64,000 nucleotides of DNA from Aldehydirespirator sp965116965 (GCA_965116965.1 OZ220743.1:3906001-3970000), one strand, 5' to 3'. Counted from the stretch's first letter, positions 50,831-60,059 are shown. The notes: a model not told the origin generated them from the letters alone. Program-made: numbers and translations.

Positions 50831-53287
50831 CTAGAAGCCGATATCGGCGTCGATGAACTCGTTGGTGAAGAGATCCCCGGCGCTCAAACCGTCGACTACG
50901 TCCGCGGCCAGGTCGGTGGCCAGGATGGAGTCGAGCACCCCTTGGATGCGGTCGATCTCCATATTGCCCACCGTGGAATCCGGACCGTTGCCGATCAGGC
51001 CGAAGTCACGCTGAGCCTGAACCGAGAAGTCCGCCAGGTCCGGCGGATACACCCAGAAGCTCGCGTACTGCTCGACCGCGTCCACGATGATCGCGTTGGC
51101 CCGATCAGGAGACGCATCGTACGAGACGACCGCCTGCTGGATGATCGGCACCACACGCTCCAGACACGGCCTCATCGACTCCATGTCACGGGGACGCACA
51201 CCGATGGTCTGCGAGTAGATCTGGAACCCGGCGTCGTGGAGCAGCTGGAACGCCACCGGCCGGCCCCACTCCTCGTAGATGTGCTCGTAGGTGTACACCT
51301 CGGAGGAAGCGAAGCCCTGCTGGGCGATCGCGCCGCCCTCGGACACGAACCGGGCCGGGCTGCCGTCATAGGACGGATCAACCTGGTCCGCGTTCCAGAT
51401 GCCCTGAGCCACGAACACCAGCGGGAACACACCGCCGCCGAACACGTTCACCGTGACGTTCTGGGCGCCCAGGTCAGCGATGCTCTCCACATTCGGAAGC
51501 CCCGGATCCCACATGATCATCTGCGGGTTCTTCTCCAGCGGAGCAACCACCGAGATCAGCGGGGCGTCGGCCCACTGCAGGATCTGGGCGTCGGTGGACG
51601 CATAACCCAAGTGGATCGAATCGTCGGTGTACATGTAGCTCGACACCGGGGCGAAGCCGATGGCCGGACCGCCGGTACGCACCTGGAAATCGATGCCCAG
51701 TTCAGTGCCGTCAAGCACCATCGAACCCGTGACCGTCTGGTTCTCGGTATCAACCACATAGTCGTCACCGATCAGGTGATACATCGCACCATGCTCGGAC
51801 TCTGGGAACCAGTCGGTCTGGACCACCAGCGGGCTCGGGCACACGTCGGAGAGGCCGGCGGCCACTGCCTCGGCCAGCGGGAGACCCTCTGATGCCACGC
51901 CGGCCGTGCCGGGCGCGTAGGAGAACACCACGTTGTTGAGGCTGGTCTCGGCATTCTCCTCGCCACCGATGTTCTGGACGACGGTGATGCGGGCCGCGCC
52001 GCAGTCGCCGAACTCGTCGCAGTTGATGGTGCCGATGAGGCCCTGGAAGCCCTGCACGCTGTTCAGGTAGTCGCGGATGCCCTGGCGGTCGATCATCAGG
52101 TCGCCGTCGTCGATCCACGAGGCTGCCTTGATGGCGTCGAGCAGCAACACGGTGGCGTCGTAGCCGTGCGCCCAGAACGACGCAGCCGGGGCCTCGCCGT
52201 AGGCCGCCTCATACGTCGCCAGGAAGTCGACCGCGCTCTTGCCGGTGCTCTCGTTCACGTTCTCGCCGAAGCGCTGGTCCGGACCCGAGAAGTACATGCC
52301 CCGGGTCTGGGGCAGCGACAGGTAGTTGGTGTTCAACAGACCGTCGGCGGCCAGCAGCAAGGTGCCCTCCAGACCGGACACGCCCGGCGCCTGATCGGCG
52401 ATGAAGTCGCCTGCAGGCTGGAAGATCGGGAAGAACAGCGCACCCGGGCTGCCCGCGGCGATCTCGGTGAGCACCGGAACCATGTCGGTGTCGTCCTTGT
52501 TGACTGCGGAGAAGCCGGTGATCGTGCCGCCCTCGGCCTTGAACGCGTCGGCGAACGCCTGGGCGAGTCCCTGGGTGTAGGGGTCGCCGTCGTGGATGGC
52601 GGCCGCCTCGCCGATGCCAAGCTCACCGAACACGAACTTGGCCATCGCGGCGCCCTGGTACAGGTCGTTGTGGGCCGTGCGGTAGTAGCCCACGCTGTAG
52701 TTGGGTCCGGCGGTGCCGGCCAGGTCGGACGTCAGCGCGGGCGAGGTGTTCCCGCCGGAGATAAGCACCATTCCGGCGTCGGTGATGAGCGGGGCTGCCG
52801 CCACCGCCGCGCCCGAGCACGACGTGCCGATCACCCCGACGACGTCCTCGTCGGCCACGATCTGCTGGGCCGCGGCCTGGCCCCCGTCGTTGGAGCACAG
52901 GTCGTCGAGGCTCGTGCCGGTGTCCACGTCGAAGCCGTGGATCTGGCCGTAGTCGTCGACCGCGATCTGCGTGGCCCGATCGATCGGCAGGCCGAAGAAG
53001 GCCACGTCGCCGGTGATGGCCTCCAGCGAGCGGATCTGGATGGCGTCGCCCGGCTCGACCGTCACAACACCCAGAGAGCCGTCGCCGAGATGGTCCATCA
53101 TCTCGTCCATCTCGTCGGGGGCCTCGTCAGGGGCCTCGTCGGGCTCGTCTGGGGTCGGCGCATCGTCGATCGGCGTCGCGACCGGCTCGTCTGCGGCCTC
53201 TTCGTCGTCGCCGCATGCGGCGGCTACGAGGCCGAGAGCCAGCAGCACCGCCAACCAGCGGAGCAGGTGCTTCCTCTTTTTTCTCAT
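50831..53287 (-). CDS. Two-domain ABC binding lipoprotein: LivK-like plus NMT1/THI5-like
   Basis: An 818-residue extracytoplasmic protein. A lipoprotein signal ends in VAAAC (Cys25), followed by an acidic Pro/Glu/Asp linker (~30-68). Residues ~75-450 resemble a Peripla_BP_6 (branched-chain amino acid) binding protein (GVIGTSCSGAAVAAAP, HDGDPYTQGLAQAFADAF). Residues ~485-815 resemble an NMT1/SsuA-like (type II) binding protein (QTDWFPESEHGAMYHLIG, ADLGAQNVTVN, FPLVFVAQGI). These two folds normally belong to different importers. The gene follows a TauC-like permease and TauB-like ATPase, so the second domain probably feeds that importer, and the first may sense or present another ligand. Confidence 0.88.
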   Translation of the reverse strand: MRKKRKHLLRWLAVLLALGLVAAACGDDEEAADEPVATPIDDAPTPDEPDEAPDEAPDEMDEMMDHLGDGSLGVVTVEPGDAIQIRSLEAITGDVAFFGLPIDRATQIAVDDYGQIHGFDVDTGTSLDDLCSNDGGQAAAQQIVADEDVVGVIGTSCSGAAVAAAPLITDAGMVLISGGNTSPALTSDLAGTAGPNYSVGYYRTAHNDLYQGAAMAKFVFGELGIGEAAAIHDGDPYTQGLAQAFADAFKAEGGTITGFSAVNKDDTDMVPVLTEIAAGSPGALFFPIFQPAGDFIADQAPGVSGLEGTLLLAADGLLNTNYLSLPQTRGMYFSGPDQRFGENVNESTGKSAVDFLATYEAAYGEAPAASFWAHGYDATVLLLDAIKAASWIDDGDLMIDRQGIRDYLNSVQGFQGLIGTINCDEFGDCGAARITVVQNIGGEENAETSLNNVVFSYAPGTAGVASEGLPLAEAVAAGLSDVCPSPLVVQTDWFPESEHGAMYHLIGDDYVVDTENQTVTGSMVLDGTELGIDFQVRTGGPAIGFAPVSSYMYTDDSIHLGYASTDAQILQWADAPLISVVAPLEKNPQMIMWDPGLPNVESIADLGAQNVTVNVFGGGVFPLVFVAQGIWNADQVDPSYDGSPARFVSEGGAIAQQGFASSEVYTYEHIYEEWGRPVAFQLLHDAGFQIYSQTIGVRPRDMESMRPCLERVVPIIQQAVVSYDASPDRANAIIVDAVEQYASFWVYPPDLADFSVQAQRDFGLIGNGPDSTVGNMEIDRIQGVLDSILATDLAADVVDGLSAGDLFTNEFIDADIGF

Positions 53288-53373
53288 ATTCCCTCCTAGG
53301 GACGATCCGGCGGTAGCCGGATGCTTCTATTGGAGATCTGGGTTCGGTTCTGGAGCCTAGGCTCCTGCGGGCG

Positions 53374-54297
53374 TCACTTCTGAACGGTCTCGTGCCACTT
53401 GCCGATGATGACGTTCTGGAGCCAGCCGAAGGTCCAGAACACCGCGATGCCGAGCGCTGAGGACAACATCACTGCGGCCAGCAGTTCCTCGCCTTGAAGG
53501 TTGTTGGCGTAGCGCCGGAGCAGCTGGCCGATGCCGACCTCGCCGCGGCCGAAGAAGAAGTCGCCGACGATGGCGCCGATGACCGACAGCCCGGCCGAGA
53601 TTCGCAGGCCCGCGAAGACGGCCGGCAGCGCCGCCGGGAACATGAGCTTGCGCAGGCGTACGACCCGGTTGGCGTGGTGCAGCGTGAACAGGTCGTGCAT
53701 GGCCCTGTCGGCCGACAGCAGCCCGAACAGCGTGTTCATGATGATGGGGAACAGTGAGATGATGATGCACACCACCACCCGCGACGTCTGCCCGTAGCCC
53801 CACCAGAAGCCGATCAGGGGCACGATGGCCAGGATCGGTATCGCCTGGAGTGTCACCGCGAACGGGAACACGGCCCGCTCCACGATCTTGGCCTGGCTCA
53901 TGATGGTGGCCAGAAAGAAGCCGATCGAGATGGCGATGGCCAGCCCGATCAACGCCACCTTGGTGCTCGACCAGAGCCCCCGGAGCATCTCGGTGAGGTT
54001 CGCCGATTCAAGGAATCCGACGTTGACGACGTCGTGCACCGGCTTCATCAGGAAGCGGCGACTCTCGTCGATGACGACGAAGGAGACGTAGTACCAGAGC
54101 CCGATGACGCCCATGCCCAGCACGGCGGGAGGCAGGATCGTCTCAGCCGCCTCCCGCCGCCGCGACTTCACCCGGTAGGCCTTGGGGGCGTCGTCGGGCA
54201 GTTCCGGCGCGAATTGGCCGTCGGCGGGTGCGGTGCTCTGCTCGTCGGGCGCGGTGACGGCGCCGGCTTCGGACTCGGGGGATGCTTGCACGGTCAT
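53374..54297 (-). CDS. ABC transporter permease, NitT/TauT family
   Basis: A 307-residue inner-membrane permease with about six membrane segments and the EAA-type coupling loop (residues around 220-240). It begins MTVQASPESEAGAVTAPDEQ with a long cytoplasmic leader of ~55 residues. It overlaps the ATPase gene by 4 nt (ATGA) and precedes the binding-protein gene by 86 nt. Together they make a nitrate/taurine/sulfonate-type importer. Substrate is unknown. Confidence 0.9.
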   Translation of the reverse strand: MTVQASPESEAGAVTAPDEQSTAPADGQFAPELPDDAPKAYRVKSRRREAAETILPPAVLGMGVIGLWYYVSFVVIDESRRFLMKPVHDVVNVGFLESANLTEMLRGLWSSTKVALIGLAIAISIGFFLATIMSQAKIVERAVFPFAVTLQAIPILAIVPLIGFWWGYGQTSRVVVCIIISLFPIIMNTLFGLLSADRAMHDLFTLHHANRVVRLRKLMFPAALPAVFAGLRISAGLSVIGAIVGDFFFGRGEVGIGQLLRRYANNLQGEELLAAVMLSSALGIAVFWTFGWLQNVIIGKWHETVQK

Positions 54298-55046
54298 GAG
54301 TGGGAACCTCGCAGGGCCAACGAGACCTCGCCGCTCAGCAGGGCGAAGTCCGGCTCGAACCGTAGCTCAGGCTGACGCGGGTAGCCGAACGGCACGTCGA
54401 AGCCGGCCACGATGCGGCCCGGGCGGGCCGACATGACGCACACCTTGGTGCTCATGAACACGGCCTCGCTGATCGAGTGGGTGATGAACAGCCCGGCGAA
54501 CCCCTCCGACTGGAAGAGCCTCTGAGTCTCCTCGTTGAGGTGCTCACGGGTGATCTCGTCCACCGCGCCGAAGGGCTCGTCGAACAGGAACAACGGCGGC
54601 TTCAGGGTGAGGGTGCGGGCCAGCGAGGTCCGCATCCTCATCCCGCCCGACAGAGACTTCGGATAGTGGTTCTCGAAGCCGGTCAGACCGACCAGATCGA
54701 TGGCTGCGGTCGACAATGATCTGCGTTCGCCGGAGTCGAAGCCGTGCAGTTCGGCAAAGAGTTCCACGTTCTGGCGCACGGTGCGCCACGGGAGCAGCGT
54801 GGCGTCCTGGAATACGTAGCCCAAGCGGTCCCGGTCGACTTCGACGCTGCCCGCGGTGGGCTCCAGCAAGCCCGAAGCGATTCGCAGCAGCGTGGACTTG
54901 CCGCACCCGGAAGGGCCGACGATGGTCACGAACTCGCCTTTGTCGATCGACAGCGTGACGTCACGCAGCGCTTCGGTTCCATCCGGGAAGATCATGCCTA
55001 TCCCGTCGAAGGACAGGGCGCCGTTGGCGGTCGCGGTCGTCACCAA
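54294..55046 (-). CDS. ABC transporter ATP-binding protein, NitT/TauT family
   Basis: A 250-residue ABC ATPase with Walker A GPSGCGKST (44-52), signature LSGGM, Walker B LFLFDEP and the typical NitT/TauT C-terminus. The order ATPase-permease-binding protein on one strand with 4-nt overlap marks one operon. The signal for regulation was not visible; the start is GTG/ATG near 55046. Confidence 0.93.
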   Translation of the reverse strand: MVTTATANGALSFDGIGMIFPDGTEALRDVTLSIDKGEFVTIVGPSGCGKSTLLRIASGLLEPTAGSVEVDRDRLGYVFQDATLLPWRTVRQNVELFAELHGFDSGERRSLSTAAIDLVGLTGFENHYPKSLSGGMRMRTSLARTLTLKPPLFLFDEPFGAVDEITREHLNEETQRLFQSEGFAGLFITHSISEAVFMSTKVCVMSARPGRIVAGFDVPFGYPRQPELRFEPDFALLSGEVSLALRGSHS

Positions 55047-55145
55047 GTCTCTGTCCCCTTCGTAGCCAACGATGCTGACGGTTGCTGATCGCAGGGATGA
55101 CCATACAGTACCGCCACCAGTCTCTGACCAGACCGGCGAACCTCA

Positions 55146-55706
55146 ATGCGAGTCCTCCTGCTAGACGGCTACGACCCCTCAGACCCCGACCGCCTCGTCG
55201 TGGACGAGGCGGTGCAGGAGTTGGGCGCCGGGCGCCACGAACTGGACCTGCTGGTGGTGCACAGCTTCAACTCGGTGATGTCCGCGGCCGAGCGAGTCGC
55301 GTACCACAGCGACCAGCCGGTGATCTCCGACGATGTTCGGGACTCGGCCTCCAGGCTGCGGGCTGCGGAGGCTCTGCTGTTCTGCTACCCCACCGTGGCC
55401 TTCAACGTGCCGGCAACGATGAAGGGCTGGCTTGAGCGGGTTCTTGTGCCCGGCGTCGCCTTCGTGTTCGACGACAGGCGCCGGGTCAAGCCGGGCATGG
55501 AGAACATCCGCCGGATCGGCGCGATCACCACCAGCCCGCATGGCCGGATGGCCCGGCTGCGGGGCCGGGACGCGGGCAAGCGCACGACGGCCCGCACGCT
55601 GCGGCTGAGCGCCCACAAGCGCTGCCGCACCACCTTCGTTTCCGTGCCCACTCCGGCTGACAACGAGGGCACGGCCAGGATCCGCCGGGCCCTCCGCCGC
55701 TGGTAA
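55146..55706 (+). CDS. Flavodoxin-fold NAD(P)H dehydrogenase (quinone) family protein
   Basis: A 186-residue protein with the flavodoxin_2 fold: MRVLLLDGYDPSDPDRLVVDEAVQEL (strand and phosphate loop), the AEALLFCYPTVAFNVPATMKGWLERVLVPGVAFVF core and a short C-terminal helix. Members reduce quinones or act as flavin reductases. It is divergent from the ABC operon (99-nt spacer) and convergent with the LLM gene. Link to the importer is only positional. Confidence 0.85.
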   Translation: MRVLLLDGYDPSDPDRLVVDEAVQELGAGRHELDLLVVHSFNSVMSAAERVAYHSDQPVISDDVRDSASRLRAAEALLFCYPTVAFNVPATMKGWLERVLVPGVAFVFDDRRRVKPGMENIRRIGAITTSPHGRMARLRGRDAGKRTTARTLRLSAHKRCRTTFVSVPTPADNEGTARIRRALRRW

Positions 55707-55829
55707 CGGCCGCCGACCCACCAGGCCGGGGGTGGCGACGGGTCCGGGCGGCCGACAATGGGGCGCAGCCCCGCCGGGCCGAAGGGAGCCCGGCGACAGG
55801 ATCCGCCGGCCCGAAGGACCCGTCCGCGA

Positions 55830-56987
55830 TCAGGAGCTGGGCAGCAGGGGCAGTACTTCCTCGGCGATGCGGTGCAGATGCTCCTCGACCTGTTCGTAGG
55901 GGTCGCCGGGCATGGCCGGGAACAGCAGCAGGTTCTCCAGGCCGATCTGCTCGTCGTAGGCGTTGATGGTCTCGGCCACGTCCTCGGCCGTCCCGACCAG
56001 GTACATCTTCTGGTCGATGGACTGCTCCAGGGTGGGGATCAGCCCCGGCTTGGCCGGTTTGCCGTCGGGACCCATGTAGCCCTTGCTCCATCCGTAGGGG
56101 CCGAGGAACTTCCAGAACTCGTCGTGGCCGCCGCGCACCGACGCCACCGCCTCCTCATGGCTGTCGCCGACGCGGACGTTGAGCACCAGCAGGCGGTGCT
56201 CGCCCCGGTCCAGCTCACGGCCGTGGGTGGCTGCGTGGATCTCCGCGAACTTCTCCCACCGCTGCTTGACGAAGGAGTGGTGGTTGTTCCAGAACACGCC
56301 GCCCCAGCCGCAGCGGGGTACCTGCGCGAGGGTGGGGGGCGAGGTGATCGCCTGCCAGATCTCGTAGGGGTACAGCGGGCGGGGCACCAGCGACAGCTCG
56401 GTCACGAACCCGCCCCGGTCGGGGATCCCGGCCGGCGGGAAGTCATAGACGTCGCCGTGGAAGCTGAACGTGTCGTTGTCCAGCGCCAGACGGATCACCT
56501 CCATGGCCTCGTCGAACTGCCTGCGGTTCAACTCGTCGGCCGCGGCCTTGTCGGGATTGTCGAAGCTGCCGATCCTGGTGCCCAGCGTCTCAGCCTCACG
56601 CGGCACCGTTCCCCGGCCCACGCCCAGGATGCCCCGGCCGCCCGAGATGTTGTGCATCGTGGCGAAGTCCTCGGCCAGCCGCAGCGGATGCCACTGCGGC
56701 ACGATGTTGAACGCCATCCCGATGCGGATCTGCTCGGTGCGCTCGGCCAGGATCGTCCCCACCAGGATCCCGTTGGGTATGACTTCGTAGCCCTCGTGCT
56801 GGAAGTGGTGCTCGGTCAGCCAGAACGAGTCGAACCCCAACCGGTCGCACACCACCCCGGCGTCGATGATCTGCTCGGTGGCCCGCCAGATCTCCTTGGA
56901 GCTGTAGCGACGGTCGGTCGGAGCAGGCGGGCCCGCGCCTGCGTCCGGGAACTCGACCCCGCCGAACAGGAATACCCCGGTACGCAC
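55830..56987 (-). CDS. LLM-class flavin-dependent oxidoreductase
   Basis: A 385-residue luciferase-like monooxygenase or F420-type enzyme. Seen are the N-terminal strand MRTGVFLFGG, the TEHH motif in LTEHHFQHEG, RGILGVGRGTVPREAE and the C-terminal GTAEDVAETINAYDEQ pattern. Start is GTG 56987. The cofactor (FMN or F420) cannot be decided from sequence. A flavin reductase-like gene is nearby at 55146, which could supply reduced flavin. The 96-residue gene upstream is 21 nt away. Confidence 0.88.
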   Translation of the reverse strand: MRTGVFLFGGVEFPDAGAGPPAPTDRRYSSKEIWRATEQIIDAGVVCDRLGFDSFWLTEHHFQHEGYEVIPNGILVGTILAERTEQIRIGMAFNIVPQWHPLRLAEDFATMHNISGGRGILGVGRGTVPREAETLGTRIGSFDNPDKAAADELNRRQFDEAMEVIRLALDNDTFSFHGDVYDFPPAGIPDRGGFVTELSLVPRPLYPYEIWQAITSPPTLAQVPRCGWGGVFWNNHHSFVKQRWEKFAEIHAATHGRELDRGEHRLLVLNVRVGDSHEEAVASVRGGHDEFWKFLGPYGWSKGYMGPDGKPAKPGLIPTLEQSIDQKMYLVGTAEDVAETINAYDEQIGLENLLLFPAMPGDPYEQVEEHLHRIAEEVLPLLPSS

Positions 56988-57008
56988 GCCGCCTACTGTA
57001 GAACCGGC

Positions 57009-57299
57009 TCAGCAGTCGCGGATCACTCGGAAGGCCCGCATCGTGGCCTCCCGGCGCCACTGGCCCATGGCCTCGTCGACGGCCCCGACCTCGGCGGGCG
57101 GCACGGCGTCCCACGCCTCCATCGACTCCCAGTGGATCACCGCGTGGACCCTGCCGGGGTCGTCGTCGGCGATCCACATCTCCTTGCCCGCGAAGCCGGG
57201 CCGGCTCTCCAGGTAGCGGCTCCAGTGGAGCTCCTCGACCGCCAGCCACTCGTCGCGCTCGTCGGGGTCCACCTCGAAGGTCAGGAACTCGATCACCAT
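57009..57299 (-). CDS. TIGR03792-like dimeric ferredoxin-fold protein
   Basis: A 96-residue protein (MVIEFLTFEVDPDERDEWLAVEELHWSRYLESRPGFAGKEMWI) matching the family first described in cyanobacteria as TIGR03792, related to antibiotic-biosynthesis monooxygenase folds. The pattern HAVIHWESMEAWDAVP is typical. Function unknown. It lies in an apparent two-gene unit with the LLM enzyme. Confidence 0.75.
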   Translation of the reverse strand: MVIEFLTFEVDPDERDEWLAVEELHWSRYLESRPGFAGKEMWIADDDPGRVHAVIHWESMEAWDAVPPAEVGAVDEAMGQWRREATMRAFRVIRDC

Positions 57300-57370
57300 C
57301 GGTTTCAGACTAGAGGCCGGGCGGGAGCCGCAGCCCGGCTACAGCCTCCGAAGGCGTGGAGCGAGGCCGC

Positions 57371-57410
57371 GGCCCGAGCGGCCCGCGAGCGAAGCGGACA
57401 AGAGCGGGGA
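57371..57410 (-). repeat. Interspersed ~40-nt element, copy D
   Basis: Inverted relative to copies A-C: core CCGCTCTTGTCCGCTTCGCT then CGCGGGCCGCTCGGGCC on the minus strand. It lies in the divergent spacer between the TIGR03792-like gene and ubiD. Confidence 0.8.
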
Positions 57411-57510
57411 ACTAGAGCGCGGCCGGCCGGAATCGATGTCGAAGGCCGCCCTCCAAGGGCCGGCACTTCATCAATTTCGGGCGAAGCGGGGCGCGGCGTA
57501 GGGTGAGAGG

Positions 57511-58857
57511 GTGACCGGAGCCGTCTGCGACCTGCGCAGCTACATGGCGGTCGCCGAGGCCGCCGGGATGCTCAACCGCATATCGCGCCCCGTGAGCCTC
57601 GAGCACGAGCTGGCCGATGTGGCCGCCGCGCTGGAGCGCTCCGGCGCGGGGCCGGCGCTGTTCGAGGCGCCCAAGGACTCGCCGTGGCCGATCTTCTCGG
57701 GCGCGGTCAGCAGCCGGCGCACCGCCGCGCTGGCCCTGGGCTGCGAGCCCGACGAGGTGGTGGACCGCATGGGCCGCGCCCTGGAGCCGGCCAACGGGGT
57801 GGCCGCCGCCCGGGTCGGCTCGGCAGCCTGGCACGACGACTGCCTCACCGGCGACGACGTGGACCTGGCCGCCATACCGGTACCCACGCACTCGCGGGGC
57901 GACGGCGGCGCCTTCATCACCGGCGCGGTGAGCGTGACCAAGGACCCGATCAGCGGGCGGGGGAACCTGTCGTACAACCGGATGCTGATGCTGGACCGCA
58001 ACGTCCTGGGCTTCAACGTCAACGAGTGGCGCGACGTGGGCACGTTCATGCGCAGCCGGCCCGACCCCGGCGCGCCCTTCGACGTGGCCCTGGCCATCGG
58101 CCTCGACCCGGCGGTGATGATCGCGGCCGGGGTGCGCACGCCGGTCGACGAGCTGCTGATCGCGGGCGCCCTGCGGGGCCGGCCGGTGGAGGTGTGCCGG
58201 GGCCGCACCGTCGACGTCGACGTGCCCGCGCATGCCGAGGTGGTGATCGAGGGCCGGATCCGTCCCGACCAGCGGGCCGACGAGGGGCCGCTGGCCGAGT
58301 TCCACGGCTACCACGGCGAGATGTGGCCCAGCCCCACCGTGGAAGTGACGGCCATCTCCTGGCGCCACAGCCCCATCTACCAGACGATCATCCCGGGGTG
58401 GTACGAGCACGTGTTCATCGGCAACGTGCTGCCCCGCGAGCCCCTGCTGCGCCGCTTCGTGCGCCACATCGACCCCGGCGCCGATGTGTACATCCCGCCC
58501 TACGGCAACGGCTTCCTGGCCGTGATCCAGATCGACCGCGACAACCCGGGCACGCCCAAGAACCTGGCCATGGCGGCCATGGCGGCCCACATCAACATCC
58601 GCAACGTGATCGTGGTTGACCGCGACGTCGACGTCAGCCAGCCCTCCGAGCTGCACTGGGCCCTCACCAACCGGGTCCACTGGCTCGACGACGTGTTCAC
58701 CACCGGCCACGCCCAGGGCCATGAGATGGATCCCACCGCCGACAACCGGGGCGTCGGCACCAAGGTGGGCATCGACGCCACCTACAAGCGGGAGCGCCGC
58801 GAGTACGGCGAGCGGGTGGCCTACGCGCCGGTTGATCTTGGGAAGTACCTGTCATGA
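57511..58857 (+). CDS. UbiD-family prFMN-dependent decarboxylase
   Basis: A 448-residue UbiD-family enzyme, which uses prenylated FMN to decarboxylate (or carboxylate) unsaturated or aromatic acids. Conserved parts are GNLSYNRMLMLDRNVLGFNV, the catalytic region ADEGPLAEFHGYHGEM, IYQTIIPG and the C-terminal DPTADNRGVGTKVGIDATYK. Start is GTG 57511. Its 3' end is duplicated before ubiX (see 58842-58907). Substrate unknown. Confidence 0.93.
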   Translation: MTGAVCDLRSYMAVAEAAGMLNRISRPVSLEHELADVAAALERSGAGPALFEAPKDSPWPIFSGAVSSRRTAALALGCEPDEVVDRMGRALEPANGVAAARVGSAAWHDDCLTGDDVDLAAIPVPTHSRGDGGAFITGAVSVTKDPISGRGNLSYNRMLMLDRNVLGFNVNEWRDVGTFMRSRPDPGAPFDVALAIGLDPAVMIAAGVRTPVDELLIAGALRGRPVEVCRGRTVDVDVPAHAEVVIEGRIRPDQRADEGPLAEFHGYHGEMWPSPTVEVTAISWRHSPIYQTIIPGWYEHVFIGNVLPREPLLRRFVRHIDPGADVYIPPYGNGFLAVIQIDRDNPGTPKNLAMAAMAAHINIRNVIVVDRDVDVSQPSELHWALTNRVHWLDDVFTTGHAQGHEMDPTADNRGVGTKVGIDATYKRERREYGERVAYAPVDLGKYLS

Positions 58858-58907
58858 GCGTTGGGAGGCGGGCTCCCGCCCGCGCCCCGGAGAAGTACCT
58901 GTCATGA
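58842..58907. repeat. 16-nt direct repeat duplicating the ubiD-ubiX junction
   Basis: GAAGTACCTGTCATGA occurs at 58842-58857 (the ubiD end) and 58892-58907 (the ubiX start), offset 50 nt. The intervening 34 nt contain a GC-rich hairpin (GGCGGGCTCCCGCC). An original ATGA overlap of ubiD and ubiX seems to have been split by a small duplication or insertion. Confidence 0.85.
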
Positions 58908-59473
58908 CGGGGCCGCGGCGGGTGGTGGTGGCCATCAGCGGAGCCACCGGCGTGGTGTACGGGATCCGGGCGCTGGAGCTGCTGCGCGAGGTCGAAGATG
59001 TGGAGACCCACCTGGTGATGACCGGCCCCGGTCGCCAGACGCTCGCCTACGAGACTGACCTGGCGCCGGCCGATGTGGACGCCCGGGCGGATGTGGTCCA
59101 CGGCTCGCGTGACATCGCCGCCCCGATCTCGTCGGGCTCCTACCCCACTGCGGGGATGATCATCGCCCCCTGCTCCATCAAGATGCTCTCCGCGGTGGCC
59201 AACTCCTACTGTGCCGACCTCGTGTCGCGGGCGGCCGACGTGACGCTCAAGGAGCGGCGGCCGCTGGTGCTGATGGTGCGCGAGACGCCGCTGCACCTGG
59301 GCCATCTGCGCCTGATGGTCCAGGCCGCGGAGATCGGTGCGGTGGTGTACCCGCCGGTTCCGGCCTTCTACACCCGGCCGGAGTCGATCGAGGACCTGGT
59401 CACCCACTCGGTGGTGCGGGCCCTCGAGCATCTGGGCGTCGAGGTCGGCGACGTCCCCCGCTGGGGCGAATAG
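58904..59473 (+). CDS. UbiX-family flavin prenyltransferase
   Basis: A 189-residue enzyme that makes prenyl-FMN for UbiD. It has the family start RRVVVAISGATGVVYGIRALELL, the PCSIKMLSAVANSYCADLVSRAADV stretch and the ETPLHLGHLRLMVQAAEIGAVVYPPVPAFY signature. ATG 58904 is used. Adjacent to ubiD, so the pair can form a complete prFMN system. Confidence 0.93.
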   Translation: MTGPRRVVVAISGATGVVYGIRALELLREVEDVETHLVMTGPGRQTLAYETDLAPADVDARADVVHGSRDIAAPISSGSYPTAGMIIAPCSIKMLSAVANSYCADLVSRAADVTLKERRPLVLMVRETPLHLGHLRLMVQAAEIGAVVYPPVPAFYTRPESIEDLVTHSVVRALEHLGVEVGDVPRWGE

Positions 59474-59601
59474 CCGCGGCAGCGCAGCGCGTCCCCAGCG
59501 GCCTCATCAGGATACAAAGATATTTTCATGCTATTAGGTTGTAGGACACGCTGTCGTCGCTACGCTCCCTGAGGGAGCTGAGAATCTCTGAGGTGAGCCC
59601 G

Positions 59602-60021
59602 ATGACAACGACCGACATGAGCGACATGACCTCAGAGCAGCCGGCTGCCGATCGTGCCGCCGCGCTGTTCGCGGACGCCCGGGTACTGCACAACGCAGCG
59701 CTGGCCCGCCTGGAGGCCGGCGACGTCAGGGATGCCGCCGAGAAGGCGTGGTGCGCCACCAGGCGCGCCACCGACGGCCTCATCGTGGCCCGCACCGGCG
59801 AGGAGCCCGCGAAGTCCCCAATCACGACGCGGGAGATGCAACGCCTCGCCGCCGACGACCCGGGCATCGACCGCCTCTCGGATCGCTACCACGTCGTGAG
59901 GGACACCCTGCACGGCGACTGCTTCTACCTCGGTCTCTGCGAGCCGCTCGACCGCACCGAGCGCCGCGTACGCGACACCGTCGACCACATCGGAGAAGCC
60001 GAGTCCCTCGCGGCCGGCTAG
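59602..60021 (+). CDS. HEPN-like hypothetical protein
   Basis: A 139-residue helical protein (MTTTDMSDMTSEQPAADRAAALFADARVLHNAALARLEAGDVRDAAEKAWCATRRATDGL). The segment resembles PaREP1/HEPN domains, which can be RNases or toxin partners. No RX4-6H catalytic motif can be claimed with confidence, and no MNT nucleotidyltransferase partner is adjacent. A GAGGTGAG ribosome-binding site precedes the ATG, and a small GCTCCC/GGGAGC hairpin precedes that. Confidence 0.6.
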   Translation: MTTTDMSDMTSEQPAADRAAALFADARVLHNAALARLEAGDVRDAAEKAWCATRRATDGLIVARTGEEPAKSPITTREMQRLAADDPGIDRLSDRYHVVRDTLHGDCFYLGLCEPLDRTERRVRDTVDHIGEAESLAAG

Positions 60022-60059
60022 AGGACGCTGGCCGCGGCCTGCTCGGTCTGGGCCGCGCG

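Noticed and set aside
57412..58722. A 436-codon minus-strand frame opposite ubiD
   Set aside because: His/Val/Asp-rich low-complexity shadow of a convincing UbiD gene.
58855..58907. UGA at the ubiD end read as selenocysteine because tRNA-Sec is in the window
   Set aside because: The stop is at the normal UbiD C-terminus and the downstream frame has no family match; the repeat explains the structure.
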